A DNA stretch of 64,000 bases from Dolichospermum planctonicum (GCF_005402965.1 NZ_BJCF01000006.1:1-64000); one strand, 5' to 3'; shown: positions 7,981 to 17,004, counted from the first letter of the stretch. A program made the numbers and translations. Notes: generated by a model from the sequence alone, not told the origin.

Positions 7981-9466
7981 CTTTCTTTTTAGTTGAATAG
8001 TTAATTTCTAATTGTTCTGCTGCTTTTAAATCGCTTTTCTTTGCTCCACCATAAATAACTTGTAAATTTGCCTTTTTCGGTTTTTCTTCCTGAGTGTTAT
8101 TTTCTCCCCTGCGTCTGGCTGAAGTTCCCTCCTCGTTTGTATCTTCGGCTATGACTTCATATAAAATTGCTTGTTTATTTGCTAAATTTCCCTTGCGTAA
8201 AATTCTCCCCAATCGTTGAATATATTCCCGGGTTGAACCCGTACCTGATAGAATAATCGCAATACTGGCTGCGGGAACATCTACACCTTCATTTAAGACA
8301 TGAGAAGCAACTAAAGTATTATATTCACCTGCTTTAAATTTAGTTAAAATTTCGTGTCTTTCTTTCACTGGTGTTTGATGAGTAATTGCGGGAATTAATA
8401 AATCTTGAGAAATACGATAAACTGTAGCATTATCAGCAGTAAAAATCAAAATTCTTTCGGGATAATGGGTGGTTAACAAGTCTACAAGTACCCGCAATTT
8501 ACCATCAGTTCCCAAAGCGATTTCTTTGGCTTGACGATGTGCTAACATTGCTCTACGTCCAGGTTGGGATCTTGCACTCATTTGTACAAACATTTGCCAA
8601 CCTTGGATACTTCCTAAAGAGATTTTTGATTGTTTTAAAAAATCATTGCGAGTTTGAATTAACTGATTATATTTTTCTCGTTCTAATTGGGATAATTTAA
8701 CTTTAATTTGCACAATTTCATGAGCAGCTAAAGCTCTACCAGCTAAATCTTCAGCGCGTTTACGATAAACTTCCCTACCAATAAGAAGATTTAAATCAGT
8801 GTGTTTACCATCTGTACGTTCCGGGGTTGCAGAAAGTCCTAAACGATAGGGAGCGATCGCATATTCAGCAATAACTCTGTTAAAATCTGTAGGTAAGTGG
8901 TGACATTCATCAAAAATTATCAAAGCATATTTATTACCTAAACTTTCCCCATGAATAGCCGCACTATTGTATGTAGCAATTAAAATCGGTGTTCTATCCC
9001 GTGAACCACCCCCCAGTAAACCTACCTCCTGGTCAGGAAAAGCTGCTACTAAGTGAGCATACCACTGGTGCATTAAATCCAAAGTTGGGACTACAATTAA
9101 CGTGGTGCGCGGCGTGGACTGCATAGCCATTTGCGCCAAATAGGTCTTACCTGCTGCTGTTGGTAGCACAACTACCCCCCGTCGTCCAGCCAGTTTCCAA
9201 GCCGCTAAAGCCTCATTTTGGTGGGAATAGGGGGTCATTTCTACACTAGCTACCAACTCCAGGGGATAAAAAGCTTTAGCTTCATCAATAAAATCCGTAG
9301 CTTCGGCTTGAAGCGTTTCAACTAAGGAACGGTATCTTATGGCCGGAATACGAAACTTTTCTACTCTATCATCCCATGTAGCATAATCTATCCAAGTTTT
9401 ACTCCGTGGTGGTGGGTGTAAAATTAATGTACCACGATCAAAAGTTAAAGTAGGGTGACGAGCCAT
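7910..9466 (-). CDS. XPB/Rad25-type superfamily 2 DNA helicase
   Basis: 518 residues. An N-terminal damage-recognition-like region (1-75) precedes helicase domain 1, with Q-like TPYSHQNEAL (78-87), Walker A LPTAAGKT (101-108), DECHH (186-190) and LSATPERTDG (211-220). Domain 2 has IFTADN, ASHVLNEGVDVPAA and motif VI QRLGRILRKG (417-426). DECH instead of DEAH is usual in bacterial and archaeal XPB. The C-terminal 60 residues are charged. It is upstream of and overlaps the DUF790 nuclease gene, forming a two-gene helicase-nuclease operon. XPB relatives unwind DNA at lesions. The start at 9466 places MARHPTLTFDRGTLILHPPP at the N-terminus, as expected. Confidence 0.9.
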   Translation of the reverse strand: MARHPTLTFDRGTLILHPPPRSKTWIDYATWDDRVEKFRIPAIRYRSLVETLQAEATDFIDEAKAFYPLELVASVEMTPYSHQNEALAAWKLAGRRGVVVLPTAAGKTYLAQMAMQSTPRTTLIVVPTLDLMHQWYAHLVAAFPDQEVGLLGGGSRDRTPILIATYNSAAIHGESLGNKYALIIFDECHHLPTDFNRVIAEYAIAPYRLGLSATPERTDGKHTDLNLLIGREVYRKRAEDLAGRALAAHEIVQIKVKLSQLEREKYNQLIQTRNDFLKQSKISLGSIQGWQMFVQMSARSQPGRRAMLAHRQAKEIALGTDGKLRVLVDLLTTHYPERILIFTADNATVYRISQDLLIPAITHQTPVKERHEILTKFKAGEYNTLVASHVLNEGVDVPAASIAIILSGTGSTREYIQRLGRILRKGNLANKQAILYEVIAEDTNEEGTSARRRGENNTQEEKPKKANLQVIYGGAKKSDLKAAEQLEINYSTKKKDVTNGLTDTPPKRRGNYSEETET

Positions 9467-9698
9467 TTTTCTCTGAATAAAGTTATAGAGTTACACTGAT
9501 GTAACTACTCATAACGCAAAATGGGGATGATAATTAAATAGGGTTGGCATGAAAAAACCAAACTGTGTAAAGAAATGTAAAATCGCTGAAAACTTCTTTA
9601 CTTTTGCCTCTTCCCTCTTGCCTCTTGCAACCGTGCTATTAATTTTATATTTATATGTTTATGTGAAACCCTTGGAACTGCGTACTTTTAGCAATTAC

Positions 9699-11108
9699 CT
9701 AAACAACAGCAGACAACCAAATTATAAACGTAGCTCCTGGGCTGTGAGATGATGTAATAATTGAGTCAATTGCTGGACTGAAAACCTCTATATTTCCCTG
9801 CATTTCTGCTATTAACTGTTGAGCAATAGCAATTCCTAAACCAGTCCCAGGAATTGCTGTTTGTGCTTGTACACCTCGGTAATGTCTTTCTCCCAGATGT
9901 TCTAAGTCTTCCGGGGGAATACCTGGTCCTGTATCACTAATCGCAATACCTTGGAAATTTCCCTTTTGTTGCCCACATTGTACCAATATCTTACCACCTG
10001 CTGGGGTATATTTCAAAGCATTATCTATAATATTACTCAATACTTCTCGCAAGGCTTTTTCATTTACCCTGACTAAAGGTAAATGATTAGGAATTTCCGT
10101 AATTAGTTGTAAATTTCGTTCTTGGGAAATAGCTTGAGCCGATATTAACAAAGGTGCTAATAAATCCGCTACAGAACAATTAGTTAACTGTTCTCCTGTT
10201 CCTGGTAACAATAACACAGGTTTCCCTTGTTTTTCTGCATTTTGATTTTGGTTGATTACTACCTTTGACTCTGGGAGGGAAAGAGGTGTTAAATTGGCTG
10301 TATTTACCGTATTTAAATCAATAACCTGATCAAACTTTTGCAATAACTCTTGTAAGCGATCGCTCTCCCGGACTATACTGGTTGCTACCTCCCGATTAGG
10401 ATCTACCGCTCGCATTCGCTTAAATAGGAGTTTACCAAAAGTGCGGATAGCAGTCAAAGGGTTACGAAACTGATGTAAGAGATTATCTAATAAGTCTCGT
10501 TGTTCCTCTTGGAGAATTTGTTCTTGCTGGAGTTGATGTTGCAACCAAGCCCGACGTTGATCTAAAATGCAAGCGATCGCTAAAGTTTTCCCAATGCGTT
10601 CAATTTCCCCCTCCTCCCGTTGGTTCCATTCCCTATCTTCCCTCGCAGTCACTAATAATCCCATCATTACACCCTCATAAATCAGGGGGGAAACAATTTG
10701 GTGATGACTGAGTGAATATTCATCTTGTTTATCTTGTATATTTTGTTCTTCTGTTGCTGCTGCTGAAGCTGATGAATACTCAGATACTGAAGTCGGTTTT
10801 AACAACCTCATTGCTTGATTTGGTAATGCTAAAACATGAGCAAGTCTGACTGGGTAACTGTCTTCTTGTTCACCATACTCATCACTAGGATTTAATGCTA
10901 TAGTTTCTGGATACACCATCACCGGAATTAGTCTTGCCTCACCTGTAGGTTTTTCTACCAATTCCTGTGTTAAATAAACTACGCTAAAAGATGCTCCCAT
11001 ACCTTGGGCTAACAGGGTTATTTGCTCTCGACATAAAGCAAGAAAATCAGAACTGGCAGACATTAGCATTAGTTGCAGGAATTTAGGAGGTAGAAAAGTT
11101 GCAGTCAC
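9699..11108 (-). CDS. GAF-domain sensor histidine kinase, Hik2/chloroplast-sensor-kinase type
   Basis: 469 residues. An N-terminal GAF region (about 20-180) is followed by a DHp helix with His212 in LLHQFRNPLTAIRTFGKLLF. The ATPase domain has the N-box NIIDNALKYTPAGG, DTGPGIPPEDLEHLGERHYRG, and G2 PGTGLGIAIAQ. The phospho-His is followed by Q-F-R-N rather than the common E-x-R-x; I associate this form with cyanobacterial Hik2 and plant CSK. Those kinases sense plastoquinone redox state and salt, and a conserved N-terminal Cys has been implicated in an Fe-S cluster. Cys26 here could correspond. No transmembrane segment or response-regulator gene is adjacent. Histidine kinase is certain; Hik2 orthology is moderate. 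Confidence 0.85.
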   Translation of the reverse strand: MTATFLPPKFLQLMLMSASSDFLALCREQITLLAQGMGASFSVVYLTQELVEKPTGEARLIPVMVYPETIALNPSDEYGEQEDSYPVRLAHVLALPNQAMRLLKPTSVSEYSSASAAATEEQNIQDKQDEYSLSHHQIVSPLIYEGVMMGLLVTAREDREWNQREEGEIERIGKTLAIACILDQRRAWLQHQLQQEQILQEEQRDLLDNLLHQFRNPLTAIRTFGKLLFKRMRAVDPNREVATSIVRESDRLQELLQKFDQVIDLNTVNTANLTPLSLPESKVVINQNQNAEKQGKPVLLLPGTGEQLTNCSVADLLAPLLISAQAISQERNLQLITEIPNHLPLVRVNEKALREVLSNIIDNALKYTPAGGKILVQCGQQKGNFQGIAISDTGPGIPPEDLEHLGERHYRGVQAQTAIPGTGLGIAIAQQLIAEMQGNIEVFSPAIDSIITSSHSPGATFIIWLSAVV

Positions 11109-11343
11109 TAGCAGTTTAACAAAAATAAACTCTTACACGACTTAAAGCCAGATAAAAGTGGTGCATAGCCCATAGCTGATCAAAGTGTCTGTATCTAGTC
11201 TAATCTAGTAATGGATGATTGGTAATAGACAATGGGTAGTAGACAGCAGTTTTTTTTGAATTTTTATTCTTGATTTTTATTGTTTTTTCTTTATTGTATC
11301 AAAACATTAAAAACTATTGATTTTCTCAGATAAAAAATATATA

Positions 11344-11871
11344 ATGACGACTGATTTTGTAGCCACAACTACAATCTATAGCTGGAAACAGGAGGACAAT
11401 AGGTTGGCAAGGAGACGCAAGCGGAAAAGTCGTCGTCGGCAGGAAGGACGACGGATACTGGAACACATTCCCCAGTACAGCATCGAAAGTGGCGAAGATA
11501 AACCTGTGACAGCAGCAAGAAAGTTTATTCACGCTGAAGGTATTATGCCACCCGCGCTACTACTAGTAAAACGCAATGAACACACAACAGACCGTTATTT
11601 CTGGGCGGAAAAAGGTCTGTTCGGTGCTCAATACGTAGAAGAAAATCATTTCTTGTTTCCTAGTTTGAGGAGTTTTGAATCACCAACAGTAACATTACCA
11701 GCATCAGTACCAGTACCAGTACCAGCATCAGTACCAGTACCAGAACTAGTAACAGAACTAGTACCAGAACTAGTAACAGAACTAGTACCAGAACTAGTAC
11801 CAGAACTAGTAACAGAACTAGTACCAGAACTAGTAGCAGTATCGGAACTAGTTGCCGTAACTGTTAATTAA
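11344..11871 (+). CDS. DUF3155 protein with repetitive Pro-Glu-Leu-Val tail
   Basis: 175 residues from the ATG at 11344 (a TTG at 11317 is also in frame). A basic start (RLARRRKRKSRRRQEGRR) leads into the conserved cyanobacterial DUF3155 core (EHIPQYSIESGEDKPVTAAR, then LLLVKRNEHTTDRYFWAEKG and FGAQYVEENHFLFPS). The core ends near residue 120. The remaining 55 residues are a simple repeat of SVPV, then PELV/TELV units encoded by 12-bp DNA repeats (11696-11850). The basic N-terminus suggests nucleic acid or ribosome contact, but no function is established. The tail looks like a recent repeat expansion. The gene stands alone between leftward and rightward neighbours. Confidence 0.8.
   Translation: MTTDFVATTTIYSWKQEDNRLARRRKRKSRRRQEGRRILEHIPQYSIESGEDKPVTAARKFIHAEGIMPPALLLVKRNEHTTDRYFWAEKGLFGAQYVEENHFLFPSLRSFESPTVTLPASVPVPVPASVPVPELVTELVPELVTELVPELVPELVTELVPELVAVSELVAVTVN
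11696..11850 (+). repeat. In-frame tandem repeat of 6- and 12-bp units
   Basis: Hexamers related to CCAGTA (11700-11745) pass into alternating 12-mers GAACTAGTACCA and GAACTAGTAACA up to about 11840. Because 6 and 12 are multiples of three, the reading frame of the DUF3155 gene stays open, adding VPVP and ELVP/ELVT peptides. Confidence 0.9.
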
Positions 11872-12063
11872 ACAACAAATGACTATCATATCTCCTAAAT
11901 GTGGCTTCTGGCTCTGACAATAATTAACTGGCAATTTTGATCAGGTTCTTCAAAAATTCCATTTTTTTTAATTTTGTGGTCGAATTGTCAAGCAGGTTTA
12001 AACACTGTTTAAACGAATTCTCTCAAGTCATGGCATAATTAACTCCTCATCAACTCGGTTTAG

Positions 12064-12300
12064 TTGTATGAATCAGTTCATTATCAGCTTACACAGCGGA
12101 GAATAGCGACAGAGCCAAGGAAATCCAAAGATGAGGTACAAATTCATGATCTCACTAAGGACTACTATCAAGCTCTGTCCACCAATTTAGATTTTTCCTC
12201 ATTACATCCCAGTCGTCAGGAAAATTTACAGCAGCAGCAGTATTTTCTCCTCCTCACTGCCAATTTGCTCAAAAGTTTAGTCAGAATTCTACATGAGTAG
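12064..12300 (+). CDS. Small hypothetical protein, TTG start
   Basis: 78 residues if initiated at TTG 12064; no ATG is available in this frame and no clear ribosome-binding site is visible. The sequence is charged and helical (RRIATEPRKSKDEVQIHDLT, then QENLQQQQYFLLLTANLLKS). No family is recognised. The residue mix looks like protein rather than antisense noise, and the ORF fills the space between DUF3155 and the convergent gene at 12339. It may be a real small gene or the remnant of one. Confidence 0.4.
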   Translation: MYESVHYQLTQRRIATEPRKSKDEVQIHDLTKDYYQALSTNLDFSSLHPSRQENLQQQQYFLLLTANLLKSLVRILHE

Positions 12301-12338
12301 AGATATAGATGCTCATTTTTTTCATCCCCAACAATCAA

Positions 12339-12872
12339 TCAAGTGTCAAGCACCTTTAGCTGTAATGCCCCTTGTAACTCAGCAAGTTCATCTCTATGGG
12401 CAGTAACAGTAATTACACTTGATAAATTTTGTCCACTGCGGATATTTTCTATCTGTAGTGACACCTTCTCAAGTCTTCCAGATTTTTTCCAATACAATAG
12501 ACCACTTAAAGGTGAAAATAGGATTATTACCGGAAAAAACCGCCCAAAATCAGGAAAAAGCATGGATAAAACTAACGACAAACAACCTAAACCCACCGCT
12601 GCTAATGTAGTTAAAAATATAGCTAAAAACCAACTAGGTCTAACAAATCCTTCAAATGTGACTTGATTTTTTGGAGAATCTACCGCTAATACTCGATAAG
12701 CACGAGTGCGAAAATAATCCTTTAATGAAGTCATTAACGTATTTTCATCCTCTTGTGAAACTAAACGCATCACTTCTGTGCGGTCTTTAGTTGAAGCCCG
12801 AATAAAGAAAAACAACCCAACTGATAACAACAAAGTTAACAGGAAAGTAGATTGCAAAACAGCGGCATCCAT
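12339..12872 (-). CDS. Cofactor assembly of complex C subunit B (CCB2/CCB4-like)
   Basis: 177 residues. An N-terminal membrane helix (about 5-25, STFLLTLLLSVGLFFFIRAS) and a central pair of hydrophobic helices (WFLAIFLTTLAAVGLGCLSL, FFPVIILFSPLSGLLYW) enclose a short soluble region. The C-terminal domain is soluble. This matches the cyanobacterial counterpart of plastid CCB2/CCB4. These proteins help attach the covalent heme ci to cytochrome b6 on the stromal/cytoplasmic side. The target, cytochrome b6 (petB), is also in this window but 43 kb away. The gene is leftward and faces the DUF3611 gene across a 123-bp spacer. Confidence 0.8.
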   Translation of the reverse strand: MDAAVLQSTFLLTLLLSVGLFFFIRASTKDRTEVMRLVSQEDENTLMTSLKDYFRTRAYRVLAVDSPKNQVTFEGFVRPSWFLAIFLTTLAAVGLGCLSLVLSMLFPDFGRFFPVIILFSPLSGLLYWKKSGRLEKVSLQIENIRSGQNLSSVITVTAHRDELAELQGALQLKVLDT

Positions 12873-12957
12873 AATTAATTTTTAAGTCTGAAATTTTCAG
12901 TAGACTTAAACCATTATCAATTATTCTGGAATCAGAGAACAAACGGAAGTTTGTTTT

Positions 12958-12990
12958 TAACTTTTAACTTTTAACTTTTAACTTTTAATT
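12958..12990 (+). repeat. Octamer tandem repeat TTTTAACT
   Basis: Three to four copies of TTTTAACT lie immediately upstream of the ATG of the DUF3611 gene, occupying the place where a ribosome-binding site would be expected. It is one of several simple repeats in the spacers of this window. Confidence 0.75.
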
Positions 12991-12995
12991 TTTAT

Positions 12996-13565
12996 ATGTC
13001 ACAAAACTCGGAAACACCATCACCTAACATCCGGGCTATAGCCCAACAATTTCGTCTAGCAGGTTGGATTAGTTTTTGGATTCAGTTAGTATTAGGGGTA
13101 ATATCTGGGATAATAGTTTTATTATTTGGCATTTTTAGCCAAAAAGCAGGTAGTCCTAGCAATAATCCAGGGACAGGCTTTGGTGTATTTTTAGCAATTT
13201 GTGGTATAGTCCTCCTGGGTGCTGGTATTTACCTAGCCTATCGCTACACCAGAATTGGTAAACAACTAGAATCACCTAATCCTACTAATCGTCCTCGTAA
13301 AGCTGAAACCGCGCAAGTATTAAGATTAGGACTATGGATAAATTTAAGCGGAACTTTAGTGACTTTATTGGGAGCGCAAGCGATTGTTGGTACATTGGTA
13401 GCTAGGTCTATATCTCCTCAAGCAGTAACTACACAATTATTTGATCCAACGCGGATTATTAGCGGTTTAGATATGCTTATAGTTCAAGCAAATACTAATA
13501 CTGTATCAGCGCATTTTGCAGGTTTAGTAGCATCTCTGTGGTTAATGAATCGTATTACTAGGTAA
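12996..13565 (+). CDS. DUF3611 family membrane protein
   Basis: 189 residues with four predicted membrane helices: near 25-45 (FWIQLVLGVISGIIVLLFGI), 60-82, 108-133 and 165-187. The opening RAIAQQFRLAGWISFWIQ is characteristic of DUF3611, a family of cyanobacteria and chloroplasts. The function is unknown; the plastid distribution suggests a thylakoid or envelope role. The ATG follows an octamer repeat directly, so no standard Shine-Dalgarno is seen. It is monocistronic. Confidence 0.82.
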   Translation: MSQNSETPSPNIRAIAQQFRLAGWISFWIQLVLGVISGIIVLLFGIFSQKAGSPSNNPGTGFGVFLAICGIVLLGAGIYLAYRYTRIGKQLESPNPTNRPRKAETAQVLRLGLWINLSGTLVTLLGAQAIVGTLVARSISPQAVTTQLFDPTRIISGLDMLIVQANTNTVSAHFAGLVASLWLMNRITR

Positions 13566-13600
13566 TTTATAATTGATTTATAATTGATTTATAATTGATA
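13564..13600. repeat. Tandem 11-bp repeat after the DUF3611 gene
   Basis: About three copies of ATTTATAATTG fill the 50-bp gap between the convergent DUF3611 and Uma2 genes. Confidence 0.8.
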
Positions 13601-13614
13601 GTGGTTGTAGTATC

Positions 13615-14199
13615 CTAATCTCTGAAAATAGGTAGTTCTAAAATAAATCCTGGTAAAACATCTTCTCCAGATAAAGTTGTTGGTAATGATACTATTTCTA
13701 CAGTTTGATTTTGACGATAAATTTCTACTTGTTGATTTTGAGGATCAATTAACCAACCTAAACGTAAACCACTATAAAGATATTCCTGCATTTTCTCCTG
13801 TAATTGACTCAAAGAATCAGTGCGCGATCGCAATTCTATCACAAAATCAGGACAAATTTTAGGAAACTTTTCCCGTTCTTCAACACTTAAAGATTCCCAG
13901 CGTTCATTAGCTATCCAAGCCACATCAGGAGAACGTTTACCACCATGGGGTAGAGTAAAAACAGTGGAAGAACTAAATACTTTTCCGAGTTTATTTTGAA
14001 GATTCCATAACCAAACATAACCATTAAAATCTGATTCTCTATTACCACTAATTGCACCAACTGGAGGCATAATTATTAATTCTCCTTTAGCAGTTTGTTC
14101 AAGTTTCCAATCTTCATTAATTTGACATAGTTGATAAAATTGATCATCACTTAATCCCACATTTTTGATATTTAAAACAACCGCTTCAGATGTCATCAT
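13615..14199 (-). CDS. Uma2-family (DUF820) endonuclease-like protein
   Basis: 194 residues. The restriction-endonuclease-like Uma2 core is visible: GELIIMPPVGAISG, then SPDVAWIANERW, then CPDFVIELRSRTDSLSQLQEKM with the D-x(n)-E-x-K-like active site (Asp in PDFVIE, Glu in IELRS), and YLYSGLRLGWLIDPQNQQVEIY. These genes are present in many copies in filamentous cyanobacteria; their targets are mostly unknown. The start is followed by a normal N-terminus (MMTSEAVVLNIKN). It is leftward, next to serS but divergent from it. Confidence 0.88.
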   Translation of the reverse strand: MMTSEAVVLNIKNVGLSDDQFYQLCQINEDWKLEQTAKGELIIMPPVGAISGNRESDFNGYVWLWNLQNKLGKVFSSSTVFTLPHGGKRSPDVAWIANERWESLSVEEREKFPKICPDFVIELRSRTDSLSQLQEKMQEYLYSGLRLGWLIDPQNQQVEIYRQNQTVEIVSLPTTLSGEDVLPGFILELPIFRD

Positions 14200-14521
14200 T
14201 ACTGATCATCTCCTTAAAATTAGGTCAGATATCCGACTTCTTCAAGAAATCGGGAATCTTGTACTTCTCATAACTCCTAGCATAGCATCAGTTTGAGGTA
14301 ACATTGACTAGAGACACAAAACTCAACATTTTATCAGTTTAACCCTTGGTTAATCTCTTGGGTTTCACTGCGTTCTACCCAACCTACCATTTTAACAATT
14401 TTTAGGTTTTGGGAAAAGATACAAAATAAGATATGTTTGGGTTAATTTTCAGTTAAATTGACACTGATAACTGTTGCTAAACCCGTACAATTAACAACTG
14501 ACAACAAACAATTAACAAAAA
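14200..14521. other. Spacer between divergent Uma2 and serS genes
   Basis: 322 bp, AT-rich. It must carry promoters for both genes, but I see no clear -35/-10 pair, riboswitch or T-box. The last 35 bp before serS repeat AACAATTAACAA-like motifs. Confidence 0.4.
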
Positions 14522-15985
14522 ATGCTGGATATTAAACAAATTAGAGAAAACCCCCAACTCGTACAAGAGAAATTAAACAGCCGTAACGGTAAATACGACA
14601 TTCAACCTATATTAGATTTAAGCCAACAACAACGGGAATTAGAAGGTAAACGCAGTCAACTACAAGCCCGCAGCAACGAAATTGGCAAATTAGTCGGTCA
14701 AAAAGTAAAATCTGGAGTTGTTGATCCTCAAAGTCCAGAAATACAAGCTTTAAAGGACGAAGGAAACGCCATTAAGACCACATTAAGTGACTTAGAACCC
14801 CAGGAAAAAGAGTTAAAAGCCCAAATTCACGAATTACTGTTAGCACTTCCGAATTTACCCAGTGATTTTACACCCCTTGGTAAAAGTGAAGATGATAACC
14901 AAGAAGTGAGAACATGGGGAGATGAATATAAACCCGCAAATCCGCATATTTTACCACATTGGGAAATCGGGGAAAAATTAGGGATTTTGAACTTTGAAAG
15001 AGCGGTAAAAATTGCCCAAAGTCGCTTTGTGAGTTTGATTGGTGCTGGTGCGGCTTTAGAAAGAGCGTTAATTCAATTTATGCTGTCTCAACATATTGAA
15101 AATGGCTATATAGAAGTTAGTCCACCATTGTTAGTAAATACAGATTCTTTAACAGGTACAGGACAATTACCTAAATTTGCCGAAGAAAGTTTTAAATGTG
15201 CAGAGGATGATTTGTGGTTAATTCCTACTGCGGAAGTACCGGTAACTAATTTGTATCGGGGGGACATTCTTAACGCAGAAGAATTACCAATTTATCATAC
15301 TGCATATACGCCATGTTTTCGGCGGGAAGCAGGAAGTTATGGCCGAGATATGCGGGGTTTAATTCGGTTACATCAATTCAATAAAGTGGAGTTAGTGAAA
15401 TTAGTAAAACCCGAAGATTCTTTTGAGGAATTAGAGAAGTTATTAGCAAATGCTGAGAGTATTTTACAGGCTTTAAAATTGCCTTATCGAGTGATTAATT
15501 TATGTACTGCTGATTTAGGTTTTTCGTCCACAAAAACTTATGATTTAGAGGTATGGTTGCCATCTTCTGGGAAATATCGAGAGATTTCTAGTTGTTCTAA
15601 TTGTGTAGATTTTCAAGCCAGAAGGGCGGATATTCGGTTTAAGGAAGCGGGGAAGAAAGGGACGCAGTTTGTGCATACTTTAAATGGTTCTGGTTTAGCT
15701 GTGGGTAGGACTATGGCCGCGATTTTGGAGAATTATCAGCAACCAGACGGGACGATTAAAGTACCGGAGGTGTTAAGACCTTATTTGAATAATCAAGAAA
15801 TTTTAGGTGTTCCTCTAGTTAATACAAATCCAGTTCCACCCACTCTACCCACAGTAATTGAGCCACCAACTGAATCCTTACCTAAACCAACAGAGCAAGT
15901 ACAATCTCGTTATATTATTGATTTGCTGTTGTGGATTCCAATCGTATCTTATGTTGTGTGGATAATATGGTCTTTGTTATTTTAG
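14522..15985 (+). CDS. serS: Seryl-tRNA synthetase with C-terminal transmembrane tail
   Basis: 487 residues. The N-terminal coiled-coil tRNA-binding arm (about 1-110; [20 protein letters not shown]) precedes the class II core. Motif 2 is [20 protein letters not shown] and motif 3 is [23 protein letters not shown] for serine binding is also present. The normal enzyme ends near EILGVP (residue 431). Here 56 extra residues follow: a proline-rich linker (436-460) and a 23-residue hydrophobic segment at 464-486 ([17 protein letters not shown]). This would anchor the enzyme in a membrane. The tail is not the two-helix CAAD domain known from some cyanobacterial synthetases. It is an essential gene, so the frame is presumably intact and functional. 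Confidence 0.95.
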   Translation: MLDIKQIRENPQLVQEKLNSRNGKYDIQPILDLSQQQRELEGKRSQLQARSNEIGKLVGQKVKSGVVDPQSPEIQALKDEGNAIKTTLSDLEPQEKELKAQIHELLLALPNLPSDFTPLGKSEDDNQEVRTWGDEYKPANPHILPHWEIGEKLGILNFERAVKIAQSRFVSLIGAGAALERALIQFMLSQHIENGYIEVSPPLLVNTDSLTGTGQLPKFAEESFKCAEDDLWLIPTAEVPVTNLYRGDILNAEELPIYHTAYTPCFRREAGSYGRDMRGLIRLHQFNKVELVKLVKPEDSFEELEKLLANAESILQALKLPYRVINLCTADLGFSSTKTYDLEVWLPSSGKYREISSCSNCVDFQARRADIRFKEAGKKGTQFVHTLNGSGLAVGRTMAAILENYQQPDGTIKVPEVLRPYLNNQEILGVPLVNTNPVPPTLPTVIEPPTESLPKPTEQVQSRYIIDLLLWIPIVSYVVWIIWSLLF

Positions 15986-16402
15986 TAGACGATTAGTCTG
16001 ACAAACTATATACTGCAAAAACCTTGATTTTATATCAAGGTATGTACGGGAAAATTCTGTATAATCACACCTTGAAGGTTGGTTATACAAAGAATTTTTT
16101 TTATTTATTAGTTAGGTGTGTTCATTAAAGCGACTTATTATAGCTGTAGCCAGGTTAATTAAGACATGATCAATCATGGAAACCTAGAAATAATAAGGAT
16201 TTCACTCTTGCCTTTTGCCTTTTGCCTCTTGCCTTGTGCTATAATGTTTTAGTTTCAGTGCGATCGCTAATCTTGTAGGGTGCGTTAATGAAATGTAACG
16301 CACCGTCTTTTATTGATATTTAAATGTCAGTAATTCACCGTCTTTTATTGATATTTAATCGGTGCGTTACGCTATCGCTAACGCACCCTACGTTAATGTA
16401 GG
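15986..16402. other. Spacer with REP-type palindromes downstream of serS
   Basis: A weak hairpin CCTTGAT/ATCAAGG lies at 16022-16040. Two palindromes occur at 16279-16304 (GGTGCGTTA, ATGAAATG, TAACGCACC) and 16361-16387 (GGTGCGTTA, CGCTATCGC, TAACGCACC). A 19-base piece (CACCGTCTTTTATTGATATT) occurs twice, near 16301 and 16337. These palindromes flank the transposase gene on its 3' side. Confidence 0.75.
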
Positions 16403-16954
16403 TTAATCATACAAATCGCTGGATGGGATATCGAGAATTACATTAACACCCCAATTTCGAGGATAAATTTCTTGCTTCATAAATCTATGAATACTTGAAA
16501 ATTGCCAATCTTGGGGATTTATACACAATCGATGTTTGACAGGATTATAATGTATGTAATCACAATGTACCATAAAATCCTGTTCATCTCTGATTAAATG
16601 CTCCCAAAAACGACGTTGCCAAAGATTTTTTTCTCCGCGTTTTTGTCGTGATTGAGAAATTGGATTTTCAATGGCTAATTGTTCACCATAATGTTTTGTC
16701 ACGTAAGTTTTAATTAATCGCAATCTCACAGAAAAATCATGATCATTATCTGGTAAAGTCCATAAACAATGAAAGTGATTTGGTAGAAGAATAAAAGCAT
16801 CAATAGAAAAAGGATATTTCTTTCTGACATTTTGAATGGCTTCTCTGAGTGCTTGACGAGCAATATTTTCACAAAGCCAAGGTTCTCTTTGATAGGTTAC
16901 TTGAGTTATAAAGTGGGTAGCACCTGATATATTTGGTCTGCGATAATTAGGCAT
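16403..16954 (-). CDS. REP-associated tyrosine transposase (RAYT, IS200-like Y1 family)
   Basis: 183 residues, complete. The HUH nuclease signature is NHFHCLW (residues 59-65, metal ligands His60 and His62), with the upstream strand PFSIDAFILLP. The conserved LWQRRFWEHLIRDE (111-124) and YIHYNPVKHRL (133-143) with the catalytic Tyr identify the RAYT branch rather than classical IS200. RAYTs are single-copy domesticated transposases that bind and cut REP palindromes. Matching palindromes occur on both sides (16279-16304, 16361-16387, 17005-17030, 17061-17086) and through the TA region. It lacks transposon ends of its own. Confidence 0.92.
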   Translation of the reverse strand: MPNYRRPNISGATHFITQVTYQREPWLCENIARQALREAIQNVRKKYPFSIDAFILLPNHFHCLWTLPDNDHDFSVRLRLIKTYVTKHYGEQLAIENPISQSRQKRGEKNLWQRRFWEHLIRDEQDFMVHCDYIHYNPVKHRLCINPQDWQFSSIHRFMKQEIYPRNWGVNVILDIPSSDLYD

Positions 16955-17004
16955 TTTGATTAGGCAATAGGTATTTATTTATAATTTATAATATGGATGG
17001 TGAT

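Noticed and set aside
9549-9752. 67-codon rightward ORF with a hydrophobic middle
   Set aside because: It overlaps the end of the histidine kinase gene on the other strand and its middle is simple CTCTTGCCTCTTGC-type spacer sequence; no ribosome-binding site.
14522-15985. CAAD domain at the SerRS C-terminus
   Set aside because: CAAD has two membrane helices with conserved flanks; only one hydrophobic segment with a proline linker is present here.
16403-16954. Complete IS200/IS605 insertion sequence
   Set aside because: Sequence motifs are those of RAYT, there is no tnpB and no IS-type ends; treated as a domesticated transposase.
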